Assembly: GCA_049115575.1 (NCBI GenBank)
Contig: JAGDZU010000002.1
Location: 620,001 to 684,000, forward strand
Direction of reading: 5' to 3'
From: JAHEKB01 sp049115575
GTDB taxonomy: Bacteria > Bacteroidota > Bacteroidia > NS11-12g > UBA9320
Length of the DNA: 64,000 bases
Below, piece after piece: positions 51,946 through 60,782 of the stretch. The translations under genes were made by a program, and so were the position numbers. How positions within the stretch are numbered: the first letter of the stretch is position 1; the number at the start of each line of letters is the position of its first letter. The notes under the pieces were generated by a model. It was given only the letters and a program-made list of their open reading frames with translations, did not search any database and had not been told where the DNA came from.

Positions 51946-51963
51946 AGTTTTCCCCTTTTTGCA

Positions 51964-51971
51964 CAAAGCTA
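51964..51971 (-). promoter_or_regulatory. -7 box TAGCTTTG for the leftward unknown gene
   Basis: On the minus strand TAGCTTTG matches TAnnTTTG exactly and would place the transcript start about 13 bases before the ATG at 51945. This decides against the longer start. Confidence 0.45.
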
Positions 51972-52010
51972 AGATTTCTGCAAACATTGCTTTGTTTTAC
52001 TTGTTGAGCT

Positions 52011-52041
52011 TTTGAAAAGTGGATATAAAATCGTACTTTTG
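52011..52041 (+). promoter_or_regulatory. gltA promoter (consensus -33 and -7)
   Basis: TTTG at 52011-52014, a 19-base spacer, and TACTTTTG at 52034-52041. Both boxes match the Bacteroidota consensus exactly. The start site would be near 52047, 20 bases before the ATG. This is the clearest promoter in the window. Confidence 0.7.
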
Positions 52042-52066
52042 CACCACCTAAATTCACGGTTTAAAC

Positions 52067-53353
52067 ATGTCGGAAACAGCTAAATTGAACATCAAAGGGA
52101 ACGAGATAGAACTCCCATTAATCACAGGAACAGAGCAAGAAGTTGGGATAGATATTGCTGCCTTGAGAGCAAGTTCAAAAGCAGTGACCTTAGACGTGGG
52201 GTATAAAAATACAGGTAGCACTACAAGTGACATTACATTTTTAGATGGTGAGAAAGGGATTCTGAGGCATAGAGGATATGCTATTGAAGAATTGGCAGAT
52301 AAGGCTGACTTCCTGGAGGTTGCATATTTGTTAATCAATGGAGAGCTACCAACTAAAACGGAATTTGACCAATGGGATGATGACATTAGACATCACACAT
52401 TGGTAAACGGGGATATAGAAAATATCTTTAAAGCGTGGCCTACAGGATCTCATCCAATGGGACAACTAATTGCCATGATTTCTTCGCTTTCATCTTTTTA
52501 TCCTGAGAGTTTGGATCCAAACCTTGGAGAAGAAGGAAGAAACAGAACCATAAGAAGATTAATTGCCAAGATGCCAACCATTTGCGCTATGATTCATAAA
52601 AAGCGTAAAGGGCATCCATTAATTTACCCGCAGAACAATCTGAATTATGTTGAGAATTATCTTAACATGACCTTCAAGAATGTGACTGAAGATTACGAAC
52701 TGGATCCAGTATTTGTGAGTGCTATGAACAAGCTGCTCATTCTGCACGCAGATCACGAGCAAAATTGCTCGGCTTCTACAGTAAGATTGGTGGGATCTTC
52801 TCACGCCAATCTATACGCATCTATATCTGCAGGAATTGCGGCTTTATGGGGACCATTACACGGCGGTGCTAATCAAAAGGTAATTGAAATGTTAGAGGCT
52901 ATCAAAGCAGATGGTGGAAATGCACAGAAATACCTGGATAAAGCAAAAGACAAAAGTGATCCATTCAGACTGATGGGCTTTGGACATAGGGTATATAAAA
53001 ACTTTGATCCTAGAGCTAAAATCATTAAGAAGTCTGCTGATGATGTACTCAACAAATTGGGCGTAAATGACCCAACGTTGGAAATTGCCAAGAAGCTTGA
53101 AGAAGCAGCTTTATCTGATCCGTATTTCATTGAGCGTAAATTATTCCCCAATGTAGATTTCTACTCTGGAATTATCTATAGAGCTATGGGATTCCCAGTT
53201 GAGATGTTTACTGTACTATTTGCTTTGGGAAGACTGCCAGGCTGGATTTCTCAATGGAAGGAAATGATGGAACACCGTCAACCCATTGGCAGACCTAGAC
53301 AAATCTATACAGGTCCAGCTCAAAGACCTTTTGTAGGTATGGAGAACCGCTAG
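52067..53353 (+). CDS. gltA: Citrate synthase (type II)
   Basis: Condenses oxaloacetate and acetyl-CoA in the TCA cycle. Catalytic regions are LHADHEQNCSASTVR (first histidine), MGFGHRVYKNFDPRA (second histidine, about residue 306) and LFPNVDFYSGIIYRAMG (aspartate, about 364). The N-terminal GEKGILRHRGYAIEELA is typical. It has 428 residues, the size of the hexameric, NADH-sensitive type. It is alone behind a consensus promoter and converges on the amidohydrolase gene. Confidence 0.96.
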   Translation: MSETAKLNIKGNEIELPLITGTEQEVGIDIAALRASSKAVTLDVGYKNTGSTTSDITFLDGEKGILRHRGYAIEELADKADFLEVAYLLINGELPTKTEFDQWDDDIRHHTLVNGDIENIFKAWPTGSHPMGQLIAMISSLSSFYPESLDPNLGEEGRNRTIRRLIAKMPTICAMIHKKRKGHPLIYPQNNLNYVENYLNMTFKNVTEDYELDPVFVSAMNKLLILHADHEQNCSASTVRLVGSSHANLYASISAGIAALWGPLHGGANQKVIEMLEAIKADGGNAQKYLDKAKDKSDPFRLMGFGHRVYKNFDPRAKIIKKSADDVLNKLGVNDPTLEIAKKLEEAALSDPYFIERKLFPNVDFYSGIIYRAMGFPVEMFTVLFALGRLPGWISQWKEMMEHRQPIGRPRQIYTGPAQRPFVGMENR

Positions 53354-55009
53354 CTACCAGTTAGCTTTATATACCTGTACCCCATTGGTCCATGTTTGCT
53401 TCACTTTAAGACCATAGGGATAATTGCTGGTCATTAGATCTTCATTCAGCACTACAAAATCTGCATCCTTATTAACTTCTAAACTCCCTACCTGATCTTC
53501 CATAAATGATGCTTTTGCAGCCCAAAGTGTTATTCCTAATAGAGCCTGTTGTGCACTTAAAGCTTCATTTGGAAGAAAACCTCCAATTGGATTTCTTTCG
53601 GCATTGGTTCTAAATACAGCAGCATGGAAAGTATGTAGTGGGTAGATGCTCTCTACAGGAAAATCGGTTCCCAATGGAAGGTAGTTGTTGGTAGCTAAAA
53701 GGCTTTTATAGGCATACGCACCTTCCAAGCGTTCTCTACATAATCTCTCTTCTGCCCATCTCATATCGCTAGTTGCATGGGTTGGTTGTACAGATGGAAT
53801 AATGTTATATGTGGTAAACAACTCGCGGTCTTCAGGGGTAACTACTTGTGCATGTTCAATTCTCCAACGTAGATCATTTTCCCCGCCCAAGTTCTTTGCA
53901 TAGAATTCAAGCATTTTTTTATTGGCACTATCGCCTATACAATGAGTATTTACCTGAAATCCATTGTCATATAGAACTGTGCAAAATGAATCCAGTTTTT
54001 CTAATGGAGTGAGCCAGAAACCATGGTGCCCAGCCTCATCGCAATATTCTTCTTTTAAATGTGCTCCTCTTGAGCCTAACGCACCATCTGCATATAACTT
54101 AAAGCTACGCATAACCAAATTTGGACTTCTGTAAATCCCGTTTTCTAACCAATGGTCAAAATTCTCTTTGGACGGTTTTGCCATAGTGTAAATTTTCATC
54201 TGGAGCATGGCGTTCTTGTGCATGCTATCCATAAGTAAGATTGTGCTTAAATCAAGGCCTGCATCGGTCACCGTTGTTAGACCTGCGGCATAGCAATTCT
54301 TTTCAGCACTTTGAAGAGCTATTATCTGTGTTTTACGTTTAGGTTCAGGAATAAGATCTAAAACCAGGTCAGCGGCATTGTCTACTAGTATGCCAGTTAG
54401 TTGACCGTTTCTTATTTCTATGCTTCCGCCATCAACTCTAGTGTTAACATCTATACCGGCCATTTCGAGTGCTTTATTATTGGCTAGTGCGGCATGTCCG
54501 TCCACCCTCCTAAGTATTACAGGTCTATCGGGAAAGATCAAACTCAGTTTCATATTGTTGGGAAATCCTTGTTCTGTCCAATCGGTCTGATCCCAACCTC
54601 TTCCGTGAATCCAATACTCATCCGTTTGTTGAGCAAATTCATAAGTCCTTTGGATCACATCTTCCAGGCTTGTTGAATTCTTTAAGTCGACTTGTGTTAA
54701 AGTTTTACCGTATCCATAAAAGTGAGAGTGTGCATCTATAAAGCCCGGATAAACAAAACCGTTAAAGTTGCTTGTCTTCTTTGCCTTATACTTTCTGTTT
54801 AGCTCTTTGGATGTTCCAGTGGCTAATATTTTACCATCCTGAATAATCATGGCTTCACAATAATCAAATGCCTCATTACATATGTAAATCCTATCTGCCG
54901 TTATTAAATGCTCAACCTCAATTGGTGAATTGCTTTGACATGATAGAATAATAGACAGAAAAATTACGTTAACTTTATACTTCCAGCTTTTTCTCAGTTG
55001 ATCAACCAT
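53354..55009 (-). CDS. Lipid-anchored amidohydrolase (YtcJ/NfdA-like)
   Basis: A metal-dependent hydrolase of about 551 residues. Metal-binding motifs are PGFIDAHSHFYGYGKT, VNTHCIGDSANKK, RWRIEHAQV and LGTDFPVESIYPLHTF, the order seen in YtcJ/N-substituted formamide deformylase-like enzymes. A lipoprotein signal with lipobox LSC (VIFLSIILSCQS) follows a 14-residue basic N terminus. The start is ATG 55009; the longer frame (ATG 55036) adds residues before it. It is likely periplasmic and membrane-anchored. The substrate cannot be told. Confidence 0.85.
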   Translation of the reverse strand: MVDQLRKSWKYKVNVIFLSIILSCQSNSPIEVEHLITADRIYICNEAFDYCEAMIIQDGKILATGTSKELNRKYKAKKTSNFNGFVYPGFIDAHSHFYGYGKTLTQVDLKNSTSLEDVIQRTYEFAQQTDEYWIHGRGWDQTDWTEQGFPNNMKLSLIFPDRPVILRRVDGHAALANNKALEMAGIDVNTRVDGGSIEIRNGQLTGILVDNAADLVLDLIPEPKRKTQIIALQSAEKNCYAAGLTTVTDAGLDLSTILLMDSMHKNAMLQMKIYTMAKPSKENFDHWLENGIYRSPNLVMRSFKLYADGALGSRGAHLKEEYCDEAGHHGFWLTPLEKLDSFCTVLYDNGFQVNTHCIGDSANKKMLEFYAKNLGGENDLRWRIEHAQVVTPEDRELFTTYNIIPSVQPTHATSDMRWAEERLCRERLEGAYAYKSLLATNNYLPLGTDFPVESIYPLHTFHAAVFRTNAERNPIGGFLPNEALSAQQALLGITLWAAKASFMEDQVGSLEVNKDADFVVLNEDLMTSNYPYGLKVKQTWTNGVQVYKANW

Positions 55010-55046
55010 CCCGCAAAAGAACAAAACGAAAATCATTTAAAGCTTA

Positions 55047-55730
55047 ATGAAGACCGAGCTTCTTACGATATTGCTTTTTTTAGCTGTTGGTGCAGCCGCA
55101 CAACCAGGACAAAAACATTCGGTTAGGTCCAATGACCTCCTACTACAGAAAATATCAAATCTGGAAGACATGATCTATGATCTTCATAGGCAATTGAACT
55201 CGACTAATACTCATGCTTCATTTACAAGTTGGAGATCACCTGTAAAGAATTTAGATATAGGAATTGGAATTGGTATGCAAACTTTTAATAGCAGACCATA
55301 CACCTATTATGCTAATGAATCTGGCCGCTTACAGAAGTTTCAAGGCCCTACTGGCTTTAGTCCTGTATTAAGTGCGGTCTTAGCTCATCCTCTAACTAAG
55401 GAAAGCGGAATAGTAATTAATGTTCCTCTATTGGAATTAAGCCGCGATGTAGCCTCATCTATGAGTTTGTTGAGCAAACGCTATGTTCTCGGTTTGGGTT
55501 ATGAGTATCGTTTCCCAGCTGCAGCGGTTTTTGTGGCAGTTAATGTTGCATCTTTCCCTGTTGTAATCGAAGAAGTTGTACAATACAAATTCTTTGATCA
55601 GGAACCATATACCACCATAGATATAGCCGACCTTCCAAAACAGACCAACTATACATATGGATTTGGTTTCGGCGTGAGTATTCCTATTTGGAGTTCAAGA
55701 GCAAAGCCCTTGATTACTTCTAAGATTTAG
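55047..55730 (+). CDS. Hypothetical exported protein, probable outer-membrane barrel
   Basis: A 227-residue protein with a signal peptide (ending GAAAQ), a short helical coiled segment (about 30-52: LLLQKISNLEDMIYDLHRQL) and a beta-rich remainder (LDIGIGIGMQTF, YVLGLGYEYRF, TYGFGFGVSIPI) suggestive of a small beta-barrel. No family recognised. It starts with ATG 55047, divergent from the amidohydrolase, and overlaps the end of the subtilase gene by 11 bases. Confidence 0.6.
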   Translation: MKTELLTILLFLAVGAAAQPGQKHSVRSNDLLLQKISNLEDMIYDLHRQLNSTNTHASFTSWRSPVKNLDIGIGIGMQTFNSRPYTYYANESGRLQKFQGPTGFSPVLSAVLAHPLTKESGIVINVPLLELSRDVASSMSLLSKRYVLGLGYEYRFPAAAVFVAVNVASFPVVIEEVVQYKFFDQEPYTTIDIADLPKQTNYTYGFGFGVSIPIWSSRAKPLITSKI

Positions 55731-57285
55731 ATCTTTCTGCTGCCAACTGCATTGCCGCACCTACATTCACCATAGACCCTGTAACGCTTAGCTTACTTAC
55801 TTTGGATTTTTTCTTACTACCTGGAATGCGTTGCTTACATTTTAGTTCAATAGCACTTTCCAATACTATAGATCTTATTTCTTCGGCAGTAAATTCAGGG
55901 TAATAGCTCCATACGAATGCTGCAACTCCAGCAACCACAGGGCTAGCCATACTGGTTCCATCAATAGCTTCATATTCGTTTTCTGGATAGGTAGAATAAA
56001 TGGAGACCCCTGGCGCAAATACGTCTATTTCAGTTTGACCATAGTTAGAGAAAGTCGCCAGCATCTTCGGCGACTTCTCCCAAGAACTTGCGCCTACTTC
56101 TATCCAAATAGATTCAAAAGTTCCGTCAAAATCATTGGGATAGTTTTCTGTTAAATCGTTGCTTTCTGCATCATTTCCGGCGCCATGAACTAAAAGGACG
56201 CCGTGTTCTTTGGCATATGCAATGGCCTTCTTAACCACCTCAGAATCGTGCACATAACCTTTGCCAAAGCTCATATTTATAATTTTAGCTCCGTTGTCTA
56301 CTGCATAGTATATGGAGTTAGCCACATCTTTATCTCGCTCGTCACCGTTTGGCACTGCTCTTAGACTCATTATTCTCGCTGATTGGCAAACGCCCATAGC
56401 TCCAGTGTCGTTCAATCTATTAGCAGCAATTATTCCTGCAACATGAGTCCCGTGAGATGAAAAGTCTTCGCCAAAATAAACCACATTATTTCCATAATAT
56501 CTTTCATCTGAATTATCGTAGTCGTCCCCAACTATATGCCTGGGGTCATAGCTGGTATTATAACCGTAGTGGAACTCGTAATAGTAATGGTCATATGTAT
56601 CGTCAAATTCTTCTCTAGCATCTTCATAAACGAAATCGTCTTTATCTCCAAATGCACCTGCAACTAGCATAAGTTTAGCGATTTCTTCATTTCTCGAAGA
56701 GCTCTGGTGAATTTGTAACTCTGCCATACTTATATCAGTTCCATAGTCATCCTCTAAAGTATTCATGCCCAGCTGAATCTGTTTGAAGAATTCGAACAGA
56801 CTTTTTGCTTCATCTCTGGCTTCCTTATATTTTTTCTTAAGCTCAAGGTAATATTGATATTCTTCCTCATCGTCTACCGAGCTGGCAGAAGACAAACTGT
56901 ATTTCTCTTTGAGTATCGCGTATTGACGAGTGAGCTCCATATTGTCATATCCTATGGAAGTGTCTTTGCCTCCTATGAAGTTCCAGCCATAGATATCATC
57001 TATATAACCATTCCCGTCGTCATCTATGTTGTTGCCTGCTATTTCATCTTCATTGATCCATAGTTGACCCTGCAAATCAGGATGATAAACGTCAACTCCT
57101 GCATCTATTACAGCAACAATAATTTCTTGCTGTTCCATTCCTTTGGCAAGTTCTAATGCTTGAGACATTCCTATCCCTGACAGAGACTTCTTATTAAAGT
57201 CATTAAAATACCAATCATTGGCTGGTTCTTGACCAAAGCTGATGACCACTAGAAACGCAGCCAATACTGTTAATTTATTTCTCAT
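55720..57285 (-). CDS. Secreted subtilisin-like serine protease (S8)
   Basis: A 521-residue protein with a signal peptide (about 1-19) and the catalytic triad Asp61 (IVAVIDAGVDVYHPDL), His278 (SSHGTHVAGIIAANR) and Ser near 445 (DGTSMASPVVAGVAA). The Asp-His distance of about 217 residues is far longer than in typical subtilisins because of an acidic, helical insert (about 110-265, with a coiled-coil part near 140-170 and many Asp/Tyr). There is no T9SS tail; the C terminus is basic. It is co-directional with the downstream end of the carboxylase gene, one base apart. Confidence 0.9.
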   Translation of the reverse strand: MRNKLTVLAAFLVVISFGQEPANDWYFNDFNKKSLSGIGMSQALELAKGMEQQEIIVAVIDAGVDVYHPDLQGQLWINEDEIAGNNIDDDGNGYIDDIYGWNFIGGKDTSIGYDNMELTRQYAILKEKYSLSSASSVDDEEEYQYYLELKKKYKEARDEAKSLFEFFKQIQLGMNTLEDDYGTDISMAELQIHQSSSRNEEIAKLMLVAGAFGDKDDFVYEDAREEFDDTYDHYYYEFHYGYNTSYDPRHIVGDDYDNSDERYYGNNVVYFGEDFSSHGTHVAGIIAANRLNDTGAMGVCQSARIMSLRAVPNGDERDKDVANSIYYAVDNGAKIINMSFGKGYVHDSEVVKKAIAYAKEHGVLLVHGAGNDAESNDLTENYPNDFDGTFESIWIEVGASSWEKSPKMLATFSNYGQTEIDVFAPGVSIYSTYPENEYEAIDGTSMASPVVAGVAAFVWSYYPEFTAEEIRSIVLESAIELKCKQRIPGSKKKSKVSKLSVTGSMVNVGAAMQLAAERSKS

Positions 57286-57286
57286 C

Positions 57287-58921
57287 TTATGTTTGAATTA
57301 CACCCACATTGAAAGGGGAGATTTTTGCGTTGTTTGAAATTTCAATACCGTTAGAAATCCACTTTCTAGTATCCAATGGATTAATAATCTCATCTACCCA
57401 CAATCTAGAAGCGGCATATTCTGGTGTAGTCTGATGATTGTATCTATCTATAATTTTGGATAATAGTTCATTTTCATCTTCCTCAGTAATTTCTTTACCT
57501 TGTTTCAATAGAGAAGCTTTTTCTATTTGTAGAAGGACCTTAGCTGCTTGCTCACCACCCATTACGGCTATTTTGGCACTGGGCCAAGCCACAATCAGTC
57601 TAGGGTCATAGGCCTTTCCGCACATAGCGTAGTTCCCTGCTCCATAAGAATTACCCATGATAACAGTGAACTTAGGAACAGTACTATTGCTCATGGCATT
57701 CACCATTTTTGCTCCATCTTTTATAATTCCTTGATGCTCAGATCTGCTACCAACCATGAATCCAGTGACATCTTGTAGGAATACAAGCGGTATTTTCTTT
57801 TGATTACAATTCATAATGAATCGTGCTGCTTTATCCGCGCTATCTGAATAGATAACCCCACCAAATTGCATTTCGCCTTTTTTTGTTTTCACCAATTGGC
57901 GGTTGTTTGCTACTATACCCACGCTCCATCCATCAATTCTTCCATATCCGCAGATAATTGTTTTTCCAAAACGCTCTTTGTACTGTTCAAATTCTGAATC
58001 GTCTACCAAACGCTTTATGATTTCGATAGTCTCATAAGGTCTTGATCTTTCATCTGGAAGTATGCCAAAGATTTCATTTTGATTCAACTTGGGTTCTTTG
58101 GGTTCTGCTCTATTGAAACCCGCTTTCTCACCTTCTCCTATTTTGTCCATCAGGAATTTAATCCTGTCTAAACAACTGCGATCATCTGGAAAGCGATCAT
58201 CAATTACACCTGATATTTCAGTTTGTGAAACTGAACCACCTAGAGTTTCATTATCGATGTCTTCACCTATAGCCGCTTTAACTAAATAAGAACCTGCAAG
58301 GAATATGCTTCCTGTCTTGTCTACTATTAAAGCTTCATCACTCATAATGGGCAAATAGGCACCTCCTGCAACACAACTTCCCATAACCGCTGCAATTTGC
58401 GGTATACCCATGCTGCTCATCACTGCATTATTTCTGAATATTCTTCCAAAATGTTCTTTGTCTGGAAAGATTTCATCCTGCATTGGAAGAAAAACGCCAG
58501 CACTATCTACTAAGTAGATGATGGGAATCTTATTTTCCATGGCAATCTCTTGGAAGCGCAAGTTCTTTTTTCCAGTAATAGGAAACCAAGCTCCTGCCTT
58601 AACAGTGGCATCATTGGCAACGACTAGGCATTTTACTCCGCTTACACTGGTAATTCCACCAACAACTCCAGCAGCAGGGCATCCACCATGTTCTTCATAC
58701 ATTTCAAATCCGGCAAAAGTTCCTATTTCAAGAAAATCTGCGTCTTTGTCTTTAAGATAGTCAATTCGCTCTCTAGCTAATAGCTTAGACTTCTTTCTTT
58801 GCTTAGCTATGGCTTTATCGCCTCCACCTTGATGAATCTCTTGGGCCATTTTTTCATAGCTTGACCAATCCATGCGATTGTGATCTTCATACTTATTGAA
58901 ATCAAGTTCTTTTTTCTTCAT
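57287..58921 (-). CDS. Acyl-CoA carboxylase beta (carboxyltransferase) subunit
   Basis: A 544-residue carboxyltransferase of the propionyl-/methylcrotonyl-CoA carboxylase type. Oxyanion-hole glycine motifs are present (SCVAGGAYLPIMSDEAL, GNSYGAGNYAMCGKAYDP), as is PLVFLQDVTGFMVG. It transfers a carboxyl group from biotin to an acyl-CoA. The closest style is methylcrotonyl-CoA carboxylase (leucine breakdown), but a propionyl-CoA role is possible. The biotin-carrying alpha subunit is not in the window. It begins with ATG 58921 and is followed by the subtilase one base after its stop. Confidence 0.9.
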   Translation of the reverse strand: MKKKELDFNKYEDHNRMDWSSYEKMAQEIHQGGGDKAIAKQRKKSKLLARERIDYLKDKDADFLEIGTFAGFEMYEEHGGCPAAGVVGGITSVSGVKCLVVANDATVKAGAWFPITGKKNLRFQEIAMENKIPIIYLVDSAGVFLPMQDEIFPDKEHFGRIFRNNAVMSSMGIPQIAAVMGSCVAGGAYLPIMSDEALIVDKTGSIFLAGSYLVKAAIGEDIDNETLGGSVSQTEISGVIDDRFPDDRSCLDRIKFLMDKIGEGEKAGFNRAEPKEPKLNQNEIFGILPDERSRPYETIEIIKRLVDDSEFEQYKERFGKTIICGYGRIDGWSVGIVANNRQLVKTKKGEMQFGGVIYSDSADKAARFIMNCNQKKIPLVFLQDVTGFMVGSRSEHQGIIKDGAKMVNAMSNSTVPKFTVIMGNSYGAGNYAMCGKAYDPRLIVAWPSAKIAVMGGEQAAKVLLQIEKASLLKQGKEITEEDENELLSKIIDRYNHQTTPEYAASRLWVDEIINPLDTRKWISNGIEISNNAKISPFNVGVIQT

Positions 58922-59043
58922 AGCCTATGGTCAAAAATAAATGCTTTTGTGTTTTAGAAGGTCTATTTTCTTATCTCTTATACAAGATGAAAGATTTTGT
59001 CTTTAAAAATCAAAATTGATAGATGCAGAATGTGCTAAATAAT

Positions 59044-59051
59044 TACTTTTG
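59044..59051 (+). promoter_or_regulatory. -7 box TACTTTTG for the SRP RNA
   Basis: An exact TAnnTTTG match six bases before the predicted 5' end of the SRP RNA. The -33 element is not clear. Confidence 0.55.
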
Positions 59052-59054
59052 CGG

Positions 59055-59147
59055 CGGCTGACACGACCAGCTCCCTCTGAACTCCCCCAGGTGCGGAAGC
59101 AAGCAAGGGTAAGTGGTTGTAGCGGTGCGATGTCAGCCACTTTTTTT
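59055..59147 (+). ncRNA. ffs: Signal recognition particle RNA (small bacterial type, 4.5S)
   Basis: A GC-rich island of about 90 bases. Its ends GGCTGACA (59057-59064) and TGTCAGCC (59131-59138) pair to close a long hairpin. The apical part contains CCAGGTGCGGAAGCAAGCA, the conserved domain IV loop that binds Ffh. It directs membrane-protein synthesis together with Ffh and FtsY. The closing stem plus the T-run (59141-59148) also acts as terminator. The ends are inferred from the stem and the -7 box. Confidence 0.9.
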
Positions 59148-59170
59148 TAAAGAGCATTTGATCATTTGGC

Positions 59171-59178
59171 TATCTTTG
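59171..59178 (+). promoter_or_regulatory. -7 box TATCTTTG for the transaldolase gene
   Basis: An exact TAnnTTTG match 18 bases before the ATG at 59197, downstream of the SRP RNA terminator, so the gene has its own promoter. Confidence 0.5.
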
Positions 59179-59196
59179 AGCCACCAAGAACAACAC

Positions 59197-59853
59197 ATGA
59201 AATTTTTTATTGACACAGCAAATCTCGCTCAAATTAAAGAAGCTGAAGATTTGGGAATACTTGATGGGGTAACCACTAATCCATCATTAATGGCAAAAGA
59301 GGGAATTACTGGAGATGCCAATGTAAAAGCTCACTATAAGGCTATCTGTGAAATGGTAGACGGAGATATAAGTGCCGAAGTAATCTCTACGGATTATGAA
59401 GGCATTATTAGAGAAGGGGAGGAGTTAGCAGCTATACATGAGAATATCGTAGTTAAAGTTCCTATGATTAAAGATGGTGTAAAGGCTCTAAAGTATTTCA
59501 GTAATAAGGGGATTAAGACCAATTGTACTTTGGTGTTTAGTGCTGGCCAGGCCATTTTAGCTGCTAAGGCTGGAGCAACCTATTTGTCTCCATTCATTGG
59601 AAGAGTGGACGACATCAATTGGGATGGAACAGAGTTAATAGCTCAAATAGCCAATATTTATGCATTGCAAGGGTTCCAAACCGAAATACTAGCCGCTTCA
59701 ATTAGAAGCCCACTTCATATTGTGAAAGCTGCTGAGGCTGGTGCAGATGTATGCACTTGTCCATTGAGCTCTATATTGGGTCTGCTGAACCACCCTCTAA
59801 CAGATATTGGTTTGGAAAAATTCCTAGCAGATCATAAAAAAGCAAACAGCTAG
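59197..59853 (+). CDS. fsa: Fructose-6-phosphate aldolase-like transaldolase
   Basis: A 218-residue protein of the short TalC/MipB/Fsa group. The N terminus FFIDTANLAQIKEAEDLGIL then DGVTTNPSLMAKEG, the Schiff-base lysine in IVVKVPMIKDG and SPFIGRVDDINWDG are all typical. It may act as a transaldolase in the pentose phosphate pathway or as an aldolase on fructose-6-phosphate; the sequence alone cannot decide. The start is ATG 59197; the longer frame would begin inside the SRP RNA and is rejected. Confidence 0.9.
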   Translation: MKFFIDTANLAQIKEAEDLGILDGVTTNPSLMAKEGITGDANVKAHYKAICEMVDGDISAEVISTDYEGIIREGEELAAIHENIVVKVPMIKDGVKALKYFSNKGIKTNCTLVFSAGQAILAAKAGATYLSPFIGRVDDINWDGTELIAQIANIYALQGFQTEILAASIRSPLHIVKAAEAGADVCTCPLSSILGLLNHPLTDIGLEKFLADHKKANS

Positions 59854-59898
59854 GCAACAAATTACCAATTAGCTTGGTTTAGTAAAGAGCAATCAAGA

Positions 59899-60627
59899 AT
59901 GCGACCCATAGTCATTATACCAACTTATAATGAAAAGGAGAATATCCAGAAGATGTTGGATGTGGTCCTTGGGCTTCAACCAGAATTTGATGTTTTAATA
60001 GTAGATGACAATTCTCCTGATGGTACAGCACAAATAGTCAAAATCAATTATGGAGGTAATGAACGTATTCATTTACTTGAGCGCGAGGGAAAACAGGGAT
60101 TAGGCACAGCATACATCGCTGGTTTTCACTGGTGCTTAGATAAAGGATACAACTTCATTTTTGAGATGGATTGTGATTTTTCACATGATCCCAACGATTT
60201 AATAAGATTGTATCAGGTTCTCAAGAATGATGAAAGCGATTTGGTTATTGGCTCGCGTTATGTAAACAATGTGGTGAACGTAGTAAATTGGCCCATGGGT
60301 AGGGTTCTTATGAGCTATTTTGCATCTGTTTATGTGAGATTCATTACCAGAATGAAAGTGGCAGACGCAACCGCCGGCTTTGTTGGATATAAAAGGACTG
60401 TTCTTGAAGCTATTGATTTAGACAATATCAAGTTTAAAGGTTATGCATTTCAAATTGAAATGAAATACTCAGCTACTCTACTCAAATTCAGGGTAAAAGA
60501 GATTCCCATCATTTTTACAGATAGGGAAGAAGGCACATCTAAAATGTCTGGAGGAATTTTCAGAGAAGCGCTATTTGGAGTGATTTCTATGCGTTTGAGG
60601 TCATTATTCTCAAAAAATCCCAAATAA
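59899..60627 (+). CDS. Polyprenyl-phosphate mannosyl/glycosyltransferase (DPM1-like)
   Basis: A 242-residue GT2 enzyme without membrane spans. VIIPTYNEKENIQKMLDVVL, IVDDNSPDGTAQIV, REGKQGLGTAYIAGFHW and FEMDCDFSHDPNDL match polyprenol-monophosphate mannose synthases. The C-terminal FRVKEIPIIFTDREEGTSKM is also typical. It would load a sugar onto polyprenyl phosphate at the inner membrane for glycan or protein glycosylation. It follows the transaldolase by 45 bases. Confidence 0.92.
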   Translation: MRPIVIIPTYNEKENIQKMLDVVLGLQPEFDVLIVDDNSPDGTAQIVKINYGGNERIHLLEREGKQGLGTAYIAGFHWCLDKGYNFIFEMDCDFSHDPNDLIRLYQVLKNDESDLVIGSRYVNNVVNVVNWPMGRVLMSYFASVYVRFITRMKVADATAGFVGYKRTVLEAIDLDNIKFKGYAFQIEMKYSATLLKFRVKEIPIIFTDREEGTSKMSGGIFREALFGVISMRLRSLFSKNPK

Positions 60628-60733
60628 GCCTGTATCAGTCTCAAATATAGAATCCATGCGGTTTTTCATGTAGTTGACCTAGCAAGTAAAGTGAAGATTA
60701 TCAGCATTTTATAGTTTTTGGTCTGGATTTTGG

Positions 60734-60741
60734 TATTTTTG
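60734..60741 (+). promoter_or_regulatory. -7 box TATTTTTG for the first tandem secreted protein
   Basis: An exact TAnnTTTG match. The predicted transcript would start near 60747 and immediately form a short hairpin (60750-60767). A TTTG at 60717-60720 is only 13 bases upstream, too close to be a standard -33. Confidence 0.5.
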
Positions 60742-60749
60742 CCCCAGTC

Positions 60750-60767
60750 AAGGATTCTAGGATCCTT
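60750..60767 (+). promoter_or_regulatory. 5' leader hairpin
   Basis: AAGGAT (60750-60755) pairs perfectly with ATCCTT (60762-60767) around a 6-base loop, at the predicted mRNA 5' end, 15 bases before the ATG. Confidence 0.45.
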
Positions 60768-60782
60768 CTAACCTTATTTATT

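Noticed and set aside
59113..59196. N-terminal extension of the transaldolase frame
   Set aside because: It would start inside the SRP RNA and cross its terminator; the conserved protein starts at ATG 59197.
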